This document shows positions 43,743 through 54,168 of a stretch of 64,000 nt of DNA, in pieces. Numbering within the stretch: the first letter of the stretch is position 1; each line of letters opens with the position of its first letter. Below the pieces are notes generated by a model. It ran no database searches, was not told where the DNA came from, and saw only the letters and a list, made by a program, of their open reading frames with translations. The translations under genes were made by a program, and so were the position numbers. Source of the DNA: Isoetes taiwanensis (Eukaryota > Streptophyta > Lycopodiopsida > Isoetales > Isoetaceae); NCBI GenBank assembly GCA_021234155.1, contig JAJEKV010000013.1, positions 2,821,252 to 2,885,251 on the forward strand, read 5' to 3'.

Positions 43743-43763
43743 AGAATCTCGGTAGGACCTCCA
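43743..43763 (-). other. Primer binding site, tRNA-Gln-like
   Basis: Three nucleotides after the 5' LTR the minus strand reads TGGAGGTCCTACCGAGATT. Its complement, AATCTCGGTAGGACCTCCA, has the form of the T-arm and acceptor 3' end of a eukaryotic tRNA-Gln (…CTCGGTRGGACCT-CCA). The tRNA identity is from memory of tRNA-Gln sequences and should be checked against tRNA genes of the host. Confidence 0.6.
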
Positions 43764-43766
43764 AAA

Positions 43767-46216
43767 TGTTAGGCTAAAACCTGGAATTTTAGTCTAACCT
43801 CAAGGAAGCTCAAACAAAATGGTTAGGACCTCCAGATCACTTAGGGTGATCAATCCTGAACATATGAAGCGAGAAAAGTCATTTTGGGATACTGGTTTCT
43901 TCAAAATCACTAGAGTCCCTGAAACTGAAAAAAAACTGTCAGAGCAAAAATTGACCTTGCAGACACACCTTGTGAGATTTTTGAGATGTGATTGGTGGTA
44001 TAGATGATCAACAAGCAGAGGAAGCTGATGGTGAAGATTTGACTTGATTTGAATAGGGGAAGATTGGGAAAATCTAGGTCAAAGTCGGGTCAAAAAGTTG
44101 GCCAGTGCCAAAACAGAGAGCCAAAATTTGCAGATGGAGTTTGATAAGGAATTTTGAGTTGGGATCTGTGCAGGCAGCTTCAAAATAGCCCCTATATCAT
44201 GTGCATAGGGTTTTAATAGCAAAAAAAAGTTTTAGTTTCTCTGTAAGTAGCCGAGGCCTCAAGCAAAGAACAAACTCTGTGACAGTAATGGAAAAAAGTC
44301 TTTTTATGTGTTTTCTCTGAATGTGTAGGTTTCTAAGGTTTTTATGAAGATGAAATGCAACTATCTGAAAAGAATATAACTTGAAATAAATATTTTGGGT
44401 TTTGTTTTTTGTTTTTAGCTTCAAAAGCACAATGCAGGATTAAAAGATGAATATACAATGGCGACAATAAATTTCCAGGCAAAGACTATGCATTATGGAA
44501 CTGTAACACAAGAAATTTGATAGTGTCAGCGAGGCATTACCAAATTCCAACATATAATAGTGTTTGAAAGCCAAATTCAGGTCTGTATGAGCATCTAGCG
44601 AATCTCAGAACCCCCAAGGAAGCCAAATGAAATGATTTTTGAGTTGTAGTTGAAGTGCCTCAATTGTCGAACAAGTCACACCGGGACAGATCTTCAATCC
44701 CGAACAGAGCAGAGCAAAATCCAAATGGAGCAGAGCAAGATAATATCAGAATATCAAAAAGCGCCAAGATCACAGAGGTCTATCTCTGAGGGGACGTATT
44801 GATTTGATCTGTTTTCTTGGCTTAAGAACTGCTCTTCCCAGAAGCTAGCTCGGTTGAGTGATTTGAGGCCCAAATTGAGCAATTTCTATCGAATCAAGTG
44901 CCACAAAGGATCCCCTGGTTTCGGAAAAGGTTTAGGAGCTAATTTCGGGCGAAAATTGGCGGGCTTCAATCGGATCTAGGCACGAATTGGCCGGATTTAG
45001 CAGCTTCCCTTATTTTCTAGGGTTCGTCGAAAATTTTCAATTGTGATATATCCCACAGGCAAAGACTAGTCTGGAAGCTCTTGTATATAAGGAACAAAGT
45101 TGACCCCACTATTAACTTTGCGTGCCACGCAGAGGGGACAACCAGCCCGTGTCTGGCCCCCACGCCCTGCTGCCACGTGGAAAAATTGGGGGGGTGACTT
45201 GGAACTATGCAGAAATAGATAGGGTAGATAGGCTAGAATAGGTTTTTTATTTTTTTGGCACGCATCCCAAGAATCCAAATTTGAAGGTCTTCCCAAGGGT
45301 TTTTTTCGAATTTAAAAAGACCAAGTTAGCTCTTTTTTGCCAAGCTTTCCATCTAGAGGATTTTTAGGTCAAACTGAAACATTTGAATTTTTGTCCCTTT
45401 TGACCCATGGTCAATGAATATTGCAACATAGGGATGGTGAAAAAGTCATGGGAAAAGGATGGGAAAAAGGTGTAAATAGGCTATACTAGGGTTTAGGTAG
45501 ATGAGATGAGGATGAAAAAAGAGTTTTCTTGCCTTTGAAGTTTTTCAAGATCACTAAGGAACAATTCTCAAATGAAGGTGGGATCAATAAAAATAAGTAG
45601 TGGAATGAGGAGAAAAGGTCTCAAAAGTGGAAACAATGGTAAAGGGAAAATTTCGAAGGCTCTTGGGATATGGAAAGGGAAATGTAAGATGAATGGAATG
45701 AAATAGAGATGGGTACCTCTGTAGCACTTGATCTTATCTCAAATTGTTTCTAAGGCTCAATTCATACCTCCTAGTGAAGATAGGTCTGCTCAAAGCCTAA
45801 GGTCTTCCAAACTTCTATAAGGGTCTTCCAAACTTCAAGGCTAGAACAAGAGCAAATTTCACTTCTAGGGTAGCATCCTCATGTGTGTGACTTCAACTAC
45901 CAATGCAACTCAAGCAAGCTTCATAAGGTTGAGCTTTGGTAAAATGTCTTGTGCCTCCTTGATAAACTTGCTATAGCCTTTGCCTGGTCTTCAAATCAAA
46001 GGAAAATGTTAAACAAATGGGAATGTGTCTAGAAAAGTGTTTTACCTCAAGGAAAAGACTAGGCCATAATAGGAGATCCCCAATGTCTTCCAATCTTGGT
46101 CAAATGTCTTCCAAACTCTGATGGGATCACAATAGCCTGGAACTTCTCCTTAAAGGAAAATGAAACAAAGGTTTTGATACATAGATGCTGGTCCATGTTG
46201 CCAAAAATGGGCAACA
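43767..46216 (-). repeat. 5' LTR of the Tat-like element (2450 bp)
   Basis: Starts TGTTAGGCTAAAACC and ends ATGGGCAACA on the plus strand; near-identical to 35331-37775. A TATATA box at about 45084-45089 would drive minus-strand transcription. Differences from the other LTR concentrate at about 44803-44995. Confidence 0.92.
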
Positions 46217-46221
46217 CTTCC
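46217..46221. repeat. Target-site duplication CTTCC (right)
   Basis: Matches 35326-35330; see the element entry. Confidence 0.9.
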
Positions 46222-46527
46222 CAATTCGAATTTGGGCAGAAATGGGGGGTAGGACCCATATTTCTCCAACCAAAATAGCAAGTCCCCCTTGGCCAATCGA
46301 TTTGGGCCAGGTGGCACCCCCTTATTGGTGACTTTTAATTAATTAGACTCCAATTAGCATAATTAGGTTAATTATGCTAATAAAATCTATAATTATCCAT
46401 TAATTTTATTAGCAGAGCTAATAAAATCCATTTTAGGTGAACCCCAATTTGGCCCCTAGGCCTAGTTACATGCTGGTGATATGTCATGGTATGCATACGT
46501 ATATCGTATAAATACCTGGAATGTCAC
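46222..46527 (-). repeat. Proximal part of the chromovirus 3' LTR (interrupted)
   Basis: On the minus strand it starts TGTGACATTCCAGG right after a G-rich purine tract, the form seen at many plant gypsy LTR starts. A TATTTATACGATATACG stretch and repeats of GCTAATAAAAT follow. The Tat-like element inserted here; the continuation is at 35330 and below. Confidence 0.55.
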
Positions 46528-46557
46528 ATCCCCCCCCCCCCTCCCCTCCCCCCCCCT
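46528..46557 (-). other. Polypurine tract / C12-type homopolymer
   Basis: The plus strand has C runs broken by single Ts; the minus strand reads as a G-rich purine tract just before TGTGACATTCC, so it serves as the polypurine tract of the chromodomain element. Homopolymer length here is prone to sequencing error. Confidence 0.6.
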
Positions 46558-46560
46558 GGA

Positions 46561-47177
46561 TTAATGTTGTTCTCAGCATTCGAGTTAGTGGAGATTGAGT
46601 GTACAAAAGATAAGTCTCACTTATTGAAATCATCAGGAAATTACATATCCAGGCGATAGGACAGAAGTCCTTTAACAAACACAAGTAGTAACTTCGTAAC
46701 AACTCAAGAGTGCACTCATAACATACAAAATTTGAAAGACAAAAGTTGGCCTCTAGGTCGAGGCCGGAGGTTCTTCTCGCTTGATGCAATGTCAAGATGC
46801 TCTCTTGGCCCTGGAAGTAAAGTACACCGATCTTTTCTTAAATAAATTAAGTAGTGTGGTTGAAGGGATCACCCCCTTAAAATAATCAAAAAAATATGAA
46901 TGCAAGGATCCTATCATGCCTAAGGTTTGCATGTCATCTCGGCGTAAGGAATGGCCATATTCCCATTATAGCCGTAGACGAATGCATCCTATCATGAATG
47001 CCTATATGCCTGTTTTTTTTCAACCTAAGATGCATGTAACCCACCCCTAAAATGATCCTTGTCGGACCTCACTCATATGATCCCTGTCGGACACATAACA
47101 CAAAGCTTACCTTCAGGGTTGGAGGTAATCGCATCTTGGATGGTTCGGCCCTGGCATTCTTTTCGGGTACGTCTTAT
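46561..47177 (-). other. 3' untranslated region of the chromovirus
   Basis: About 600 bp lie between the chromodomain stop and the polypurine tract. A 103-codon frame (46484-46795) is not recognised. The phrase GATCC(T/C)TGTCGGAC is doubled at about 47054-47093. Confidence 0.4.
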
Positions 47178-48380
47178 TCAAATCCACTTTAAGAATCCAT
47201 GTTGCATCTTCTGTGGGTTCCACTTAACCAAGTACTGCAAGATTTGAGTTCGGCGGGTTTGCTTATATACGTGATCAAGGAGAGCTTCAGTCACAATCTC
47301 CAACTGATCCTCAGTCATCTCCAAAAGTGTTGGCGTGTCAAGAACTTCTTCTGGATCAGGATGATGCCTCTTGAGAAGACTTACGTGGAAAACTTTATAG
47401 ATCTTTAAATGTGCGGGTAGATCCAATCAGTAGGCCTGAGAACCTATCCTTTCGGTTATCTGAAAAGGACCCGCCCATCTAGGTGCAAGCTTCTTACAAT
47501 TGCCAATCTTAAGTTTGGCTTGCTTCACCTTGATCTTTAGCCAAACCGAATCACCGACTTAAAATTCTCCGGGCCGTCCGGTGTCGATCGGTAAGTCTCT
47601 TTTGCCGAGCTCTTGCAGCTAGTAAGTATGCTCTTAATTCCTCTACAAGTGCCTGCATATCTATAACCAACTGCTCAGAAACTTCCACCTTGGAAACTGG
47701 ATTATGCCACGTGTCCGAACTGAGGCATTGATAGACATAATTTATCATAAAAGGAGAGATCCTTGAGGATTCCTGTTTAGTGCTGTTATAGGCAAACTCC
47801 ACCAAATGGATATAATCTGCCCATTGAGATTGCTTGTTCCAGACGTAATTGCGTAGCATATCTTCAATTATGCGATTGGTACGATTTGTTTGCCCATCTG
47901 TTTATGGATGATAAGTTGTGCTCATGGCAAGCTTAGTTTGAATAGTGCTGAAGAAATCTTTCCAGAATGCACTAACAAACTTAGGATCCCGGTCCGATAT
48001 AATGGTACGGGGCATCCCATGCAGACGAAACACCTCCTTGGTAAACAACAAGGCGGTATCTAATGCAGTGTCCGTGGTACGACATGGCAGAAAATGTGCC
48101 ATCTTAGAAAGTTTGTCGACCACCACCATCAAGGCATCAAACCCTCTTAAGGTGCACGGAAGTCCCACGATAAAATCCATGGTAATAACTTTCCATTTTG
48201 CATTGTGGATATCTAGGGGTTGCAACTCCCCTGGAATACGCAACTAGATCTGGCATTGCTTAATGTACCTGGCAATATGCTTCTTCATTCCTGGCCAGAA
48301 TTAGCTGGAGCGGATTTTGAAATATGTCTTCATAAATCCTGCGTGCCCCGCTATAGGACTGTTATGTGTATCATGAAATT
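47178..48380 (-). pseudogene. Integrase with C-terminal chromodomain (chromovirus)
   Basis: Zinc-finger part (48360-48260): SPIAGHAGFMKTYFKIR, then WPGMKKHIARYIKQC after a stop. Core (48243-47902): KWKVITMDFIVGLP (first Asp), VVDKLSKMAHFLPC, TIISDRDPKFVSAFWKDFF (second Asp), STTYHP; the third acid falls at a break. C-terminal part (47859-47551): NKQSQWADYIHLVEFAYNST. After another gap, HLKIYKVFHVSLLKRHHPDP leads into a chromodomain (47365-47200): ALLDHVYKQTRR, QYLVKWNPQKMQHGF. In active elements the chromodomain directs integration to heterochromatin. Stops between the pieces show decay. Confidence 0.85.
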
Positions 48381-48770
48381 GCATAATGGGAACAACTGAT
48401 TTACTTGCTATGGTCACTCGGGCTTCGTTGGCTGCATTAAAGGTAACTTCTCGCTTCTCACAATCAATGTTGGCCTTGGCAGCAGCCAGGAACTCCATCT
48501 CCACAATGAGATCATAGCTACCAATATCCATTATCTCCGCTCCTAGAGCAACAGGTGCTCCTGGCAGTTGAATATTCAAATTGATGCATCGACCCCGTGT
48601 GTGGCGTACAACCCCACTAGCCAACGTAATTGGACGTGGCTTGGACTTCAAGGGAGTGAGCTACAAGGCCTCTGCAATTCTAGGAGATGCAAAATTATGT
48701 GTGCTGCCAGTGTCCATGAGGATAATGATAGGCGTACAATCTACTTGGCCAACCGTGGAAATGACAGAAG
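48301..48770 (-). pseudogene. Protease fused in frame to integrase (RT/RNase H deleted)
   Basis: Around 48717-48690 the minus strand reads ILMDTGSTHNF, the aspartic protease active site. The frame 48651-48301 continues through the protease (LPGAPVALGAEIMDIG, EMEFLAAAKANIDCEK) to ARVTIASKSVVPI and then, without a stop, directly into MQFHDTHNSPIAGHAGF, which is integrase. About 1.5 kb of RT and RNase H that normally lie between are absent. Confidence 0.8.
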
Positions 48771-50100
48771 GCTGATGGTTAGCTTGGTCTGTTTCAATGG
48801 TAGCATAGATATGAGACTCACCTTGTATATAGTCAGACGCGTCCGATTGTCAGCAGCATTGTCTAGATAGCTTGGATCCCCTGCACCTTCCCAATCCACG
48901 TCAGTGAGGGCGGCTTGCACCGTTTGTGTAATATAGGGGCATTCCTGCATACGGTATCCCGGGCGAAAGCACCGATAGCAAGCCTTGTCCCTATGTAACT
49001 ATTCGCGAGCCTCCTTGAGAATGGCTTGGAGGATATCTCTAAAAGCTCCTGCAGTATTGGTGGACTTATCCAGGACTGCAAAGGAGACTTTCTTCTCTGG
49101 CTTCTGATATCCGGTCGACGCGGGAGTCCCCAGACTAGGCGAGCGCCCTCTATAAGGTGCATACCCCTTGTTCTGACCGAAAGAAGAGGGTCGCGATGGC
49201 TGGTACTTAGGAGCATCCTCTTCTAGGCTAAGAGCTTTAGCCTCTGCTTCTGCGACTGTTTTAGGGTCTATTGCTCGAACCATCTTCCTCAAAGTGGGAG
49301 ATAACCTCTCAATGTACCCTTCAACTGCCCTGCGCACATTTATCCCTGGGACATATAAGCGTAACCTCATGAACTCATCCGTATAGGACTGGACGGTCAT
49401 GTTCTTCCGTACCAGGCGATAAAAGGTTTGGATCTGTTGACAGCGATGAGCCATGGCAACATAATTAGATTTGAAGGCTTTAGCAAAAACCTTATAATGG
49501 CACCTTCCTCTTGTCAGCCCGTGAGAGCAGGCATATCCCTTCCACCATATACGAAAGACCCTGTAAGATTTGTGGTGGCAACTTTTCCAATATCTTTCTC
49601 GGTCATTCCATACGACTTGCCGAACTCCTGCATTTCATCCAACCAACATTCGGCATCAACTCCGGACCTGGTTTTTCCTGAGAACTGCGCCACCTTACGG
49701 TTCTTCCAAATACTAGTGATGGCAGAGTCCATTGTTATTGGTAATCCTTTTTCTTAGGTTTTGCATGGTCAGCCTCATTCTTAGAGGAGTCCGGTGAGTC
49801 AGAAGACTCGGAGGTGGCATCCGAGGATGAACTATTGCGTGCTCTCTTAGATCGTGAAGCTGTAACGGGCACAGGTGTGGGTGGCGGTGGTTGCCGATTC
49901 AGTGGAACAGGAATCTCAGGCCCGTATTCCTGTGGTATCTGGGGTGGATTGATTTGTAACACATAGGCCTCGAGCTCAGTAAACTGACGCTTCATAATGG
50001 TGAGCTCCTGTTCGGGTGTAAGATGGCCCGATGGCACTGGTGTTGCCCATGGAGGGGAACGACGCCGTTTAAGATACAAATGAAATGGAGATAAGCACAT
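48741..50100 (-). pseudogene. gag: Gag polyprotein of the chromovirus
   Basis: N-terminal frame 50100-49735: HLTPEQELTIMKRQFTELEA, a proline-rich region, then a Ser/Asp-rich basic part. Capsid: 49732-49514 (KVAQFSGKTRSGVDAECWLD, MTEKDIGKVATTNLTG) and 49454-48999 (TFYRLVRKNMTVQSYTDEFM, GYIERLSPTLRKMV). Knuckle at about 48985-48945: CYRCFRPGYRMQEC, a CX2CX4HX4C box with Tyr in place of His. Frame shifts separate the parts. It is contiguous with the protease. Confidence 0.8.
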
Positions 50101-50281
50101 TATGCTAGATAACTATGACAAAAGTAGTGCAAAAAAAACACTTGCTATTTAAATATAGATAAAGTTATAAAGGCATAATGCCACAAACACCCAACAGGAT
50201 TGAAAATTACATTTGTACAAGGGGAGTTATATATAAAAAAAAACTGATCTAGGACGTGGTAAGGGGATAAAGGATCGAGTA
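50101..50281 (-). other. Spacer between leader ORFs and gag
   Basis: A-rich spacer with no ORF. Confidence 0.4.
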
Positions 50282-52023
50282 TCAGATGCTTTCCCTTACC
50301 CCCCGAACTAAATTGTATTTAGCCCAAGCCTGGATAATCACATCCTGATACTCAAGGGTTGAACTGATAGTTAAAAGGTTAAAAAGGTCACGGAGCGCGT
50401 AGTACAACTCCCAAAGATGGTCGTCGGCATCCTCAAAGGCTTCTTGTTTGGTGCAATCACAATACGACCAAGTTCGGTGGAGCTTGAGTTTGAGATCCTG
50501 GAAAGCATGGTCATGGAGAATTGTAACAATTTCAAAGCCCTTCATCGGGTCGTACGGCTCTTCCACTCCTGCAATAAGCCGATATAAGTCATTCCTTATA
50601 CTTCAAAGTTCTCAAAAAGAGAGACAAGTAATATAGGAAAAACAAATTTTTGTATTAAAAAGGGCATCAAAAATGTTGATGCAATAATACATATATTTGA
50701 GTGGCCAAAGGCCGTACTCTATAATGCCTCATATGTATATCTAGGAGCTAGGCCCCGCGTCTTGATCCATCGGTGTAGGGGGTGATGGTGGCGGCCGATG
50801 GCGTAGTATAGTAACCCCTGGATCAACTGTGGTGGCTGCAAGAGAAGCAACCTCTGGTGGATAAGTAGTAGCCAATGGGGTTGCCACAAGGAGCTTCATG
50901 CTCATCCACGGTGCTATGTCCTGGCCCAAGGCGGTAAGGGCGAAGTCCCGGCGCACTAGCACATAAGTGAAAATGCGATAGGGGAGCTTCTTATGGCCCA
51001 CCAGGGTGGACAATGCACAACGGTTCCACCATGATGCTTCGGCCTCTGGGGCTAGGTCTCGGGCTACAAAAAGGACATGTCCGTGCCGAAAAGTCAATAG
51101 GAAGAAGCGTGTGAGGTGGTTCCCCAACGCTTTAACCTCTTGTGTAACTGAGGCCACTTCCTTATCGAGGTCCATGGTGACCTCTTCCTCCTTAAGCTCC
51201 TGCTTTTTCTCCCTTAGATGGCTAGGGTTTTGGTAAAGATCTTCCCTTTCTTCATCCGAGTCGGACGGAATGTCGACCACATTAATGTTTGGGATGTGAG
51301 GTCCCATGGCCGTAAAAGCTTCCTGAGGAGGCTGAGATGGAGGATCCTAAAGTACAAGATCCCTTAGATGAAGGAGAGTAACGGCCGGCTCGATGGTTTC
51401 TTGATGAAACTGGAGCAGCTGTTGTACCTCTAGAGGGAGATCAACTGGCGTAAAGTCAATAAAATCATCTATGCAATATTCATCAAGCTCATAAAGCACT
51501 TGTGCTTTAGTTCGGCCCTTCACGCCGGCCACTACATGGTATGTCCACATAGTATCCTCCAATAGGAGGAACTCCTGCCCTTGGTGATAGATAACTGGAA
51601 GGGCATCCAATCCGTCAGCCGTGCTCCCTGATCTCGTTGTGGCGGCATCTGTTCTGCCAACTTCTTCCACTGGATAAAATCATCCTCTTAGATGTACTCG
51701 TCTTCTTCCTCATCTGAGGACTCAGGTACCTTGCCCTTCTCTGCCGGCAGGGTGTCATCCTTCACATACTGGTCCATACGAATGGGCAGTGCAAAAGCCA
51801 CTTCAAGGTATTGTTGGCTCTCATGTGTCACCACAGGTGGACTGCGGCACCATCGAAGTTTGTCCTTGAGCACATCATATGCATGTGTGTCTCCTCCCAG
51901 CATTTCCCTCACTACAGCTCGTTCTATGTAGAGCTGGGGCGGATCTCCCAAAGGAATGCAAAGAGGGAGCATCTCTTGAGTATAAAACTCAAGGAAGCCC
52001 GAATAATCGGGATGACTCTGCAT
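50282..52023 (-). CDS. Leader ORF region of the chromovirus, unknown protein(s), broken into four frames
   Basis: Four minus-strand frames follow each other: 52023-51688 (from MQSHPDYSGFLEFYTQEMLP, ending in an acidic ESSDEEEDEYI), 51670-51347 (107 aa; TYHVVAGVKGRTKAQVLYEL, LDEYCIDDFIDF), 51307-50741 (188 aa; SDSDEEREDLYQ, a KKQELKEEEVTMDLDKEV coiled coil, proline-rich end) and 50566-50282 (94 aa; YDPMKGFEIVTILHDHAFQD). Composition is protein-like throughout, so this may be one or two former proteins broken by frameshifts. No known domain is recognised. Plant gypsy elements normally have a short leader here, so this is extra coding content of unknown role. Confidence 0.45.
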
Positions 52024-52103
52024 GTTAGCTATGAGGTCTATCTTCTGGAGCAAAAAGGGTTGTAGGAGGTCAAAGGGGACTTGGGAATCCCAGTGCTCTC
52101 CGT

Positions 52104-52113
52104 CCTGATACCA
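52104..52113 (-). other. Primer binding site, initiator-Met-tRNA type
   Basis: The minus strand reads TGGTATCAGG; the first nine bases equal the start of the common plant retrotransposon primer site TGGTATCAGAGC. An LTR end ...CTGCTTCA lies one base upstream (52115-52116 as TG on the plus strand). Confidence 0.6.
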
Positions 52114-52114
52114 T

Positions 52115-52520
52115 TGAAGCAGATAGTTTGCAGATAGTTGCGATGGCAATAGATATAAGGTAATTGTGGTCTTGCACAATTTGACTCATCATGACAGCCA
52201 CAAACACAGTCACAGCTTGATGCTTGCATCTGATTGTTGTAAGTCGGTGGCGGTTGCAACATGTAGACACAGCTTCATGAATGTAGAATTTAAATACTAT
52301 AAGCTTGTTATTCTATGATTTTCCCGCTTTCCTTAGGCGGCGTGTAATGTATCCAATATTTATACAGAGATGTCAGAGCTATACTTCCAAGCAAAGAACT
52401 TCAGCTTAAGGGATAGTACATTCTGTTATTGTTTATGATTGCAAAGGCTGCACATCGATTCAATTATATGAGTGAGAAAATAGGATGCTGGTTAGTCTTC
52501 CATTATTACGATACTCTATA
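52115..52520 (-). repeat. Putative 5' LTR remnant of the chromovirus
   Basis: It adjoins the primer site. A GTATAAATAT motif (52356-52365, minus strand) could be the LTR TATA box. The far end was not found, and the sequence does not resemble the proposed 3' LTR, so either the LTRs have recombined or one assignment is wrong. Confidence 0.3.
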
Positions 52521-54168
52521 ACAAAGAACTTAGATTGTTTAGCTCTTTTAGACAATCCTATGGAGTTGACCAAATTGTAAATTATATATTAGTAAAGCTT
52601 AAAGACCAACAGATTCTATGCCACCCGAAGTCTGTGTAGCGTTAACCATACTTGCAGGTTTATCCATCATGATGACATATAGACATTACTTGCAAGGGAG
52701 ATTAACAACATGACAATTCTGAAAATCATGCACATAATTCCAAAATGCTATGGGTGACAAAACAGTCAAATTCTGATACACAAGCTAGGGGCTGTCAGAT
52801 TTAATAACACTGGTGCTGGTTCAGTTCGACACTTGTAGCCATACCAACAGTCTTGGAGGTCGCAGCATGTGGAGGCAATTCCTGCATGCACAGTGCCAAG
52901 ATGTTACCTGATTGCATGCATATGGTTGCATGATGTGATCCTTACACTTTTTTGCACGAAATCAAGCACTATATCATCATAGCTTAAACCCAGCAGAATA
53001 TTGTGCCCAAAACATTGAAACATCACGATGATTTACCGACAAACAAACATGTTATGTTACTGCCACTAATATTTAACTATATAAACCCTGTATATTTAAC
53101 AAAGAGTATCCGATAGCTAACATCCTAAGCAACTTTAATATGGCAGCCCCTACAACCAGCTTATACTTATAGTCAAAATCCAAAGTATTAAGCAAATATC
53201 ATGCTGCCCCAACCCCCAGCAAATTCGTATCTAGCTGCCCCAACTTACACTTGTGTCCGCTGATTTCTATGATGATTCTTTGGGAATTGAACCCAAACAC
53301 AACCAGCAAATCCTTTTTGTTTTATTTTTTTCTTTATCAAATATATCAATTCCTGTGATCAATCCTCAAGTTATGAGGAGGCATACAATCCTTGCAACAA
53401 ATTGTGTATTCTCTTCTATATCCTACCTTCTTGATTATGTCCATTGAAAAATTGAATTCGTGAAAATCCGAGCCTCTATGACTCCAAGCTTTTAGAATAT
53501 GAAATTACGCAATTCCAAAATAACTAATGTCCATAAGACTCTTCCCGTTTGAGCTAATGTGACTATTTTTTATCTTAAATCTATGTTTTTTGAATAACCC
53601 ATTGAATCATTCTCCATGTCCTAATAAGACTTTAACCAATCTAAGCGAGTAATGTGTTTTTAATGCAATGCTCCTCCATTGAATTGTTTTTCGGCAAGAA
53701 TTGACTATTTTCCCTGTTATTTTGCTGCCTCTTCATTCTTTGAACAAAAAATTGAAAATATAAGACTCCAATAACCTTTTTGGTAACCTTTACCTCTTCC
53801 ACGCTCAAAGTTGTAATTTCACATTATTGCACTTTCTTCAAACCAGCGGTGTTGCATAAAGAACTTCATACTTTTCTCACGCCTCTTCAATGTGAACAAA
53901 GAAATTGCAATCAAATCTACTTCAAGTTGTAATTTCACATTATTTGCCCACATAAAGAACTTCTCATGGATCACAAATAGTTATTTTTTCTCCAATCCCC
54001 ATAAAATATCTGCTCAAGGGAAGCTTCACTAACGCCTTGAAATGTATATGTCTGTGGTGCATGTTTGCACATCCTTGAACAAGGAAGCAAATATGCTTAT
54101 TGGAATGAAGGCTTTTGCACCACCTCGAACCCCACCTCTTTCAGTCAATAACCTTCCTACTTCTCTTG
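52521..54168. other. Non-coding stretch with a SINE-like repeat relic
   Basis: No gene was seen. At 53490-53660 the phrases TTTTAGAATATGAAA, GAGCTAATGTGA, TCTTAAATCTATGTTTTTT and CCTAATAAGACTTTAACC match the repeat at 26.27-26.46 kb, partly duplicated and rearranged. Confidence 0.4.

Larger units (their letters stand above)
35331..46216 (-). mobile_element. Tat-like Ty3/gypsy LTR retrotransposon, 10,886 bp, full-length structure
   Basis: It is delimited by two LTRs (TGTT...AACA) and the CTTCC target duplication. On the minus strand the order is 5' LTR, primer site, gag with three zinc knuckles, protease (LDGGSSLNVM), an extra RNase H, reverse transcriptase, a degraded RNase H, integrase, polypurine tract, 3' LTR. 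RT motifs (FLDGFSGFNQI, MPFSLMNAPATFQRAMD) fit the Tat/Athila side of Ty3/gypsy. Frameshifts in gag, protease and integrase mean it cannot move by itself now, yet the LTRs are nearly identical, so insertion was recent. It has the largest intact coding segment of the window. Confidence 0.9.
46528..52114 (-). mobile_element. Chromodomain Ty3/gypsy element (chromovirus), lacking RT and RNase H
   Basis: The minus-strand order from primer site (52113) to polypurine tract (46557) is: about 2 kb leader with unknown ORFs, gag, protease, integrase and chromodomain. Reverse transcriptase and RNase H are missing by a deletion that joins protease to integrase in frame. It must depend on related elements for movement, or be dead. 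The 3' LTR is split by the Tat-like element; the 5' LTR (beyond 52115) could not be matched to it. Confidence 0.75.

Noticed and set aside
46500-46560. Poly-C tract as a G-quadruplex regulatory element
   Set aside because: It lies exactly where a polypurine tract belongs beside an LTR start; a separate regulatory role is not needed.
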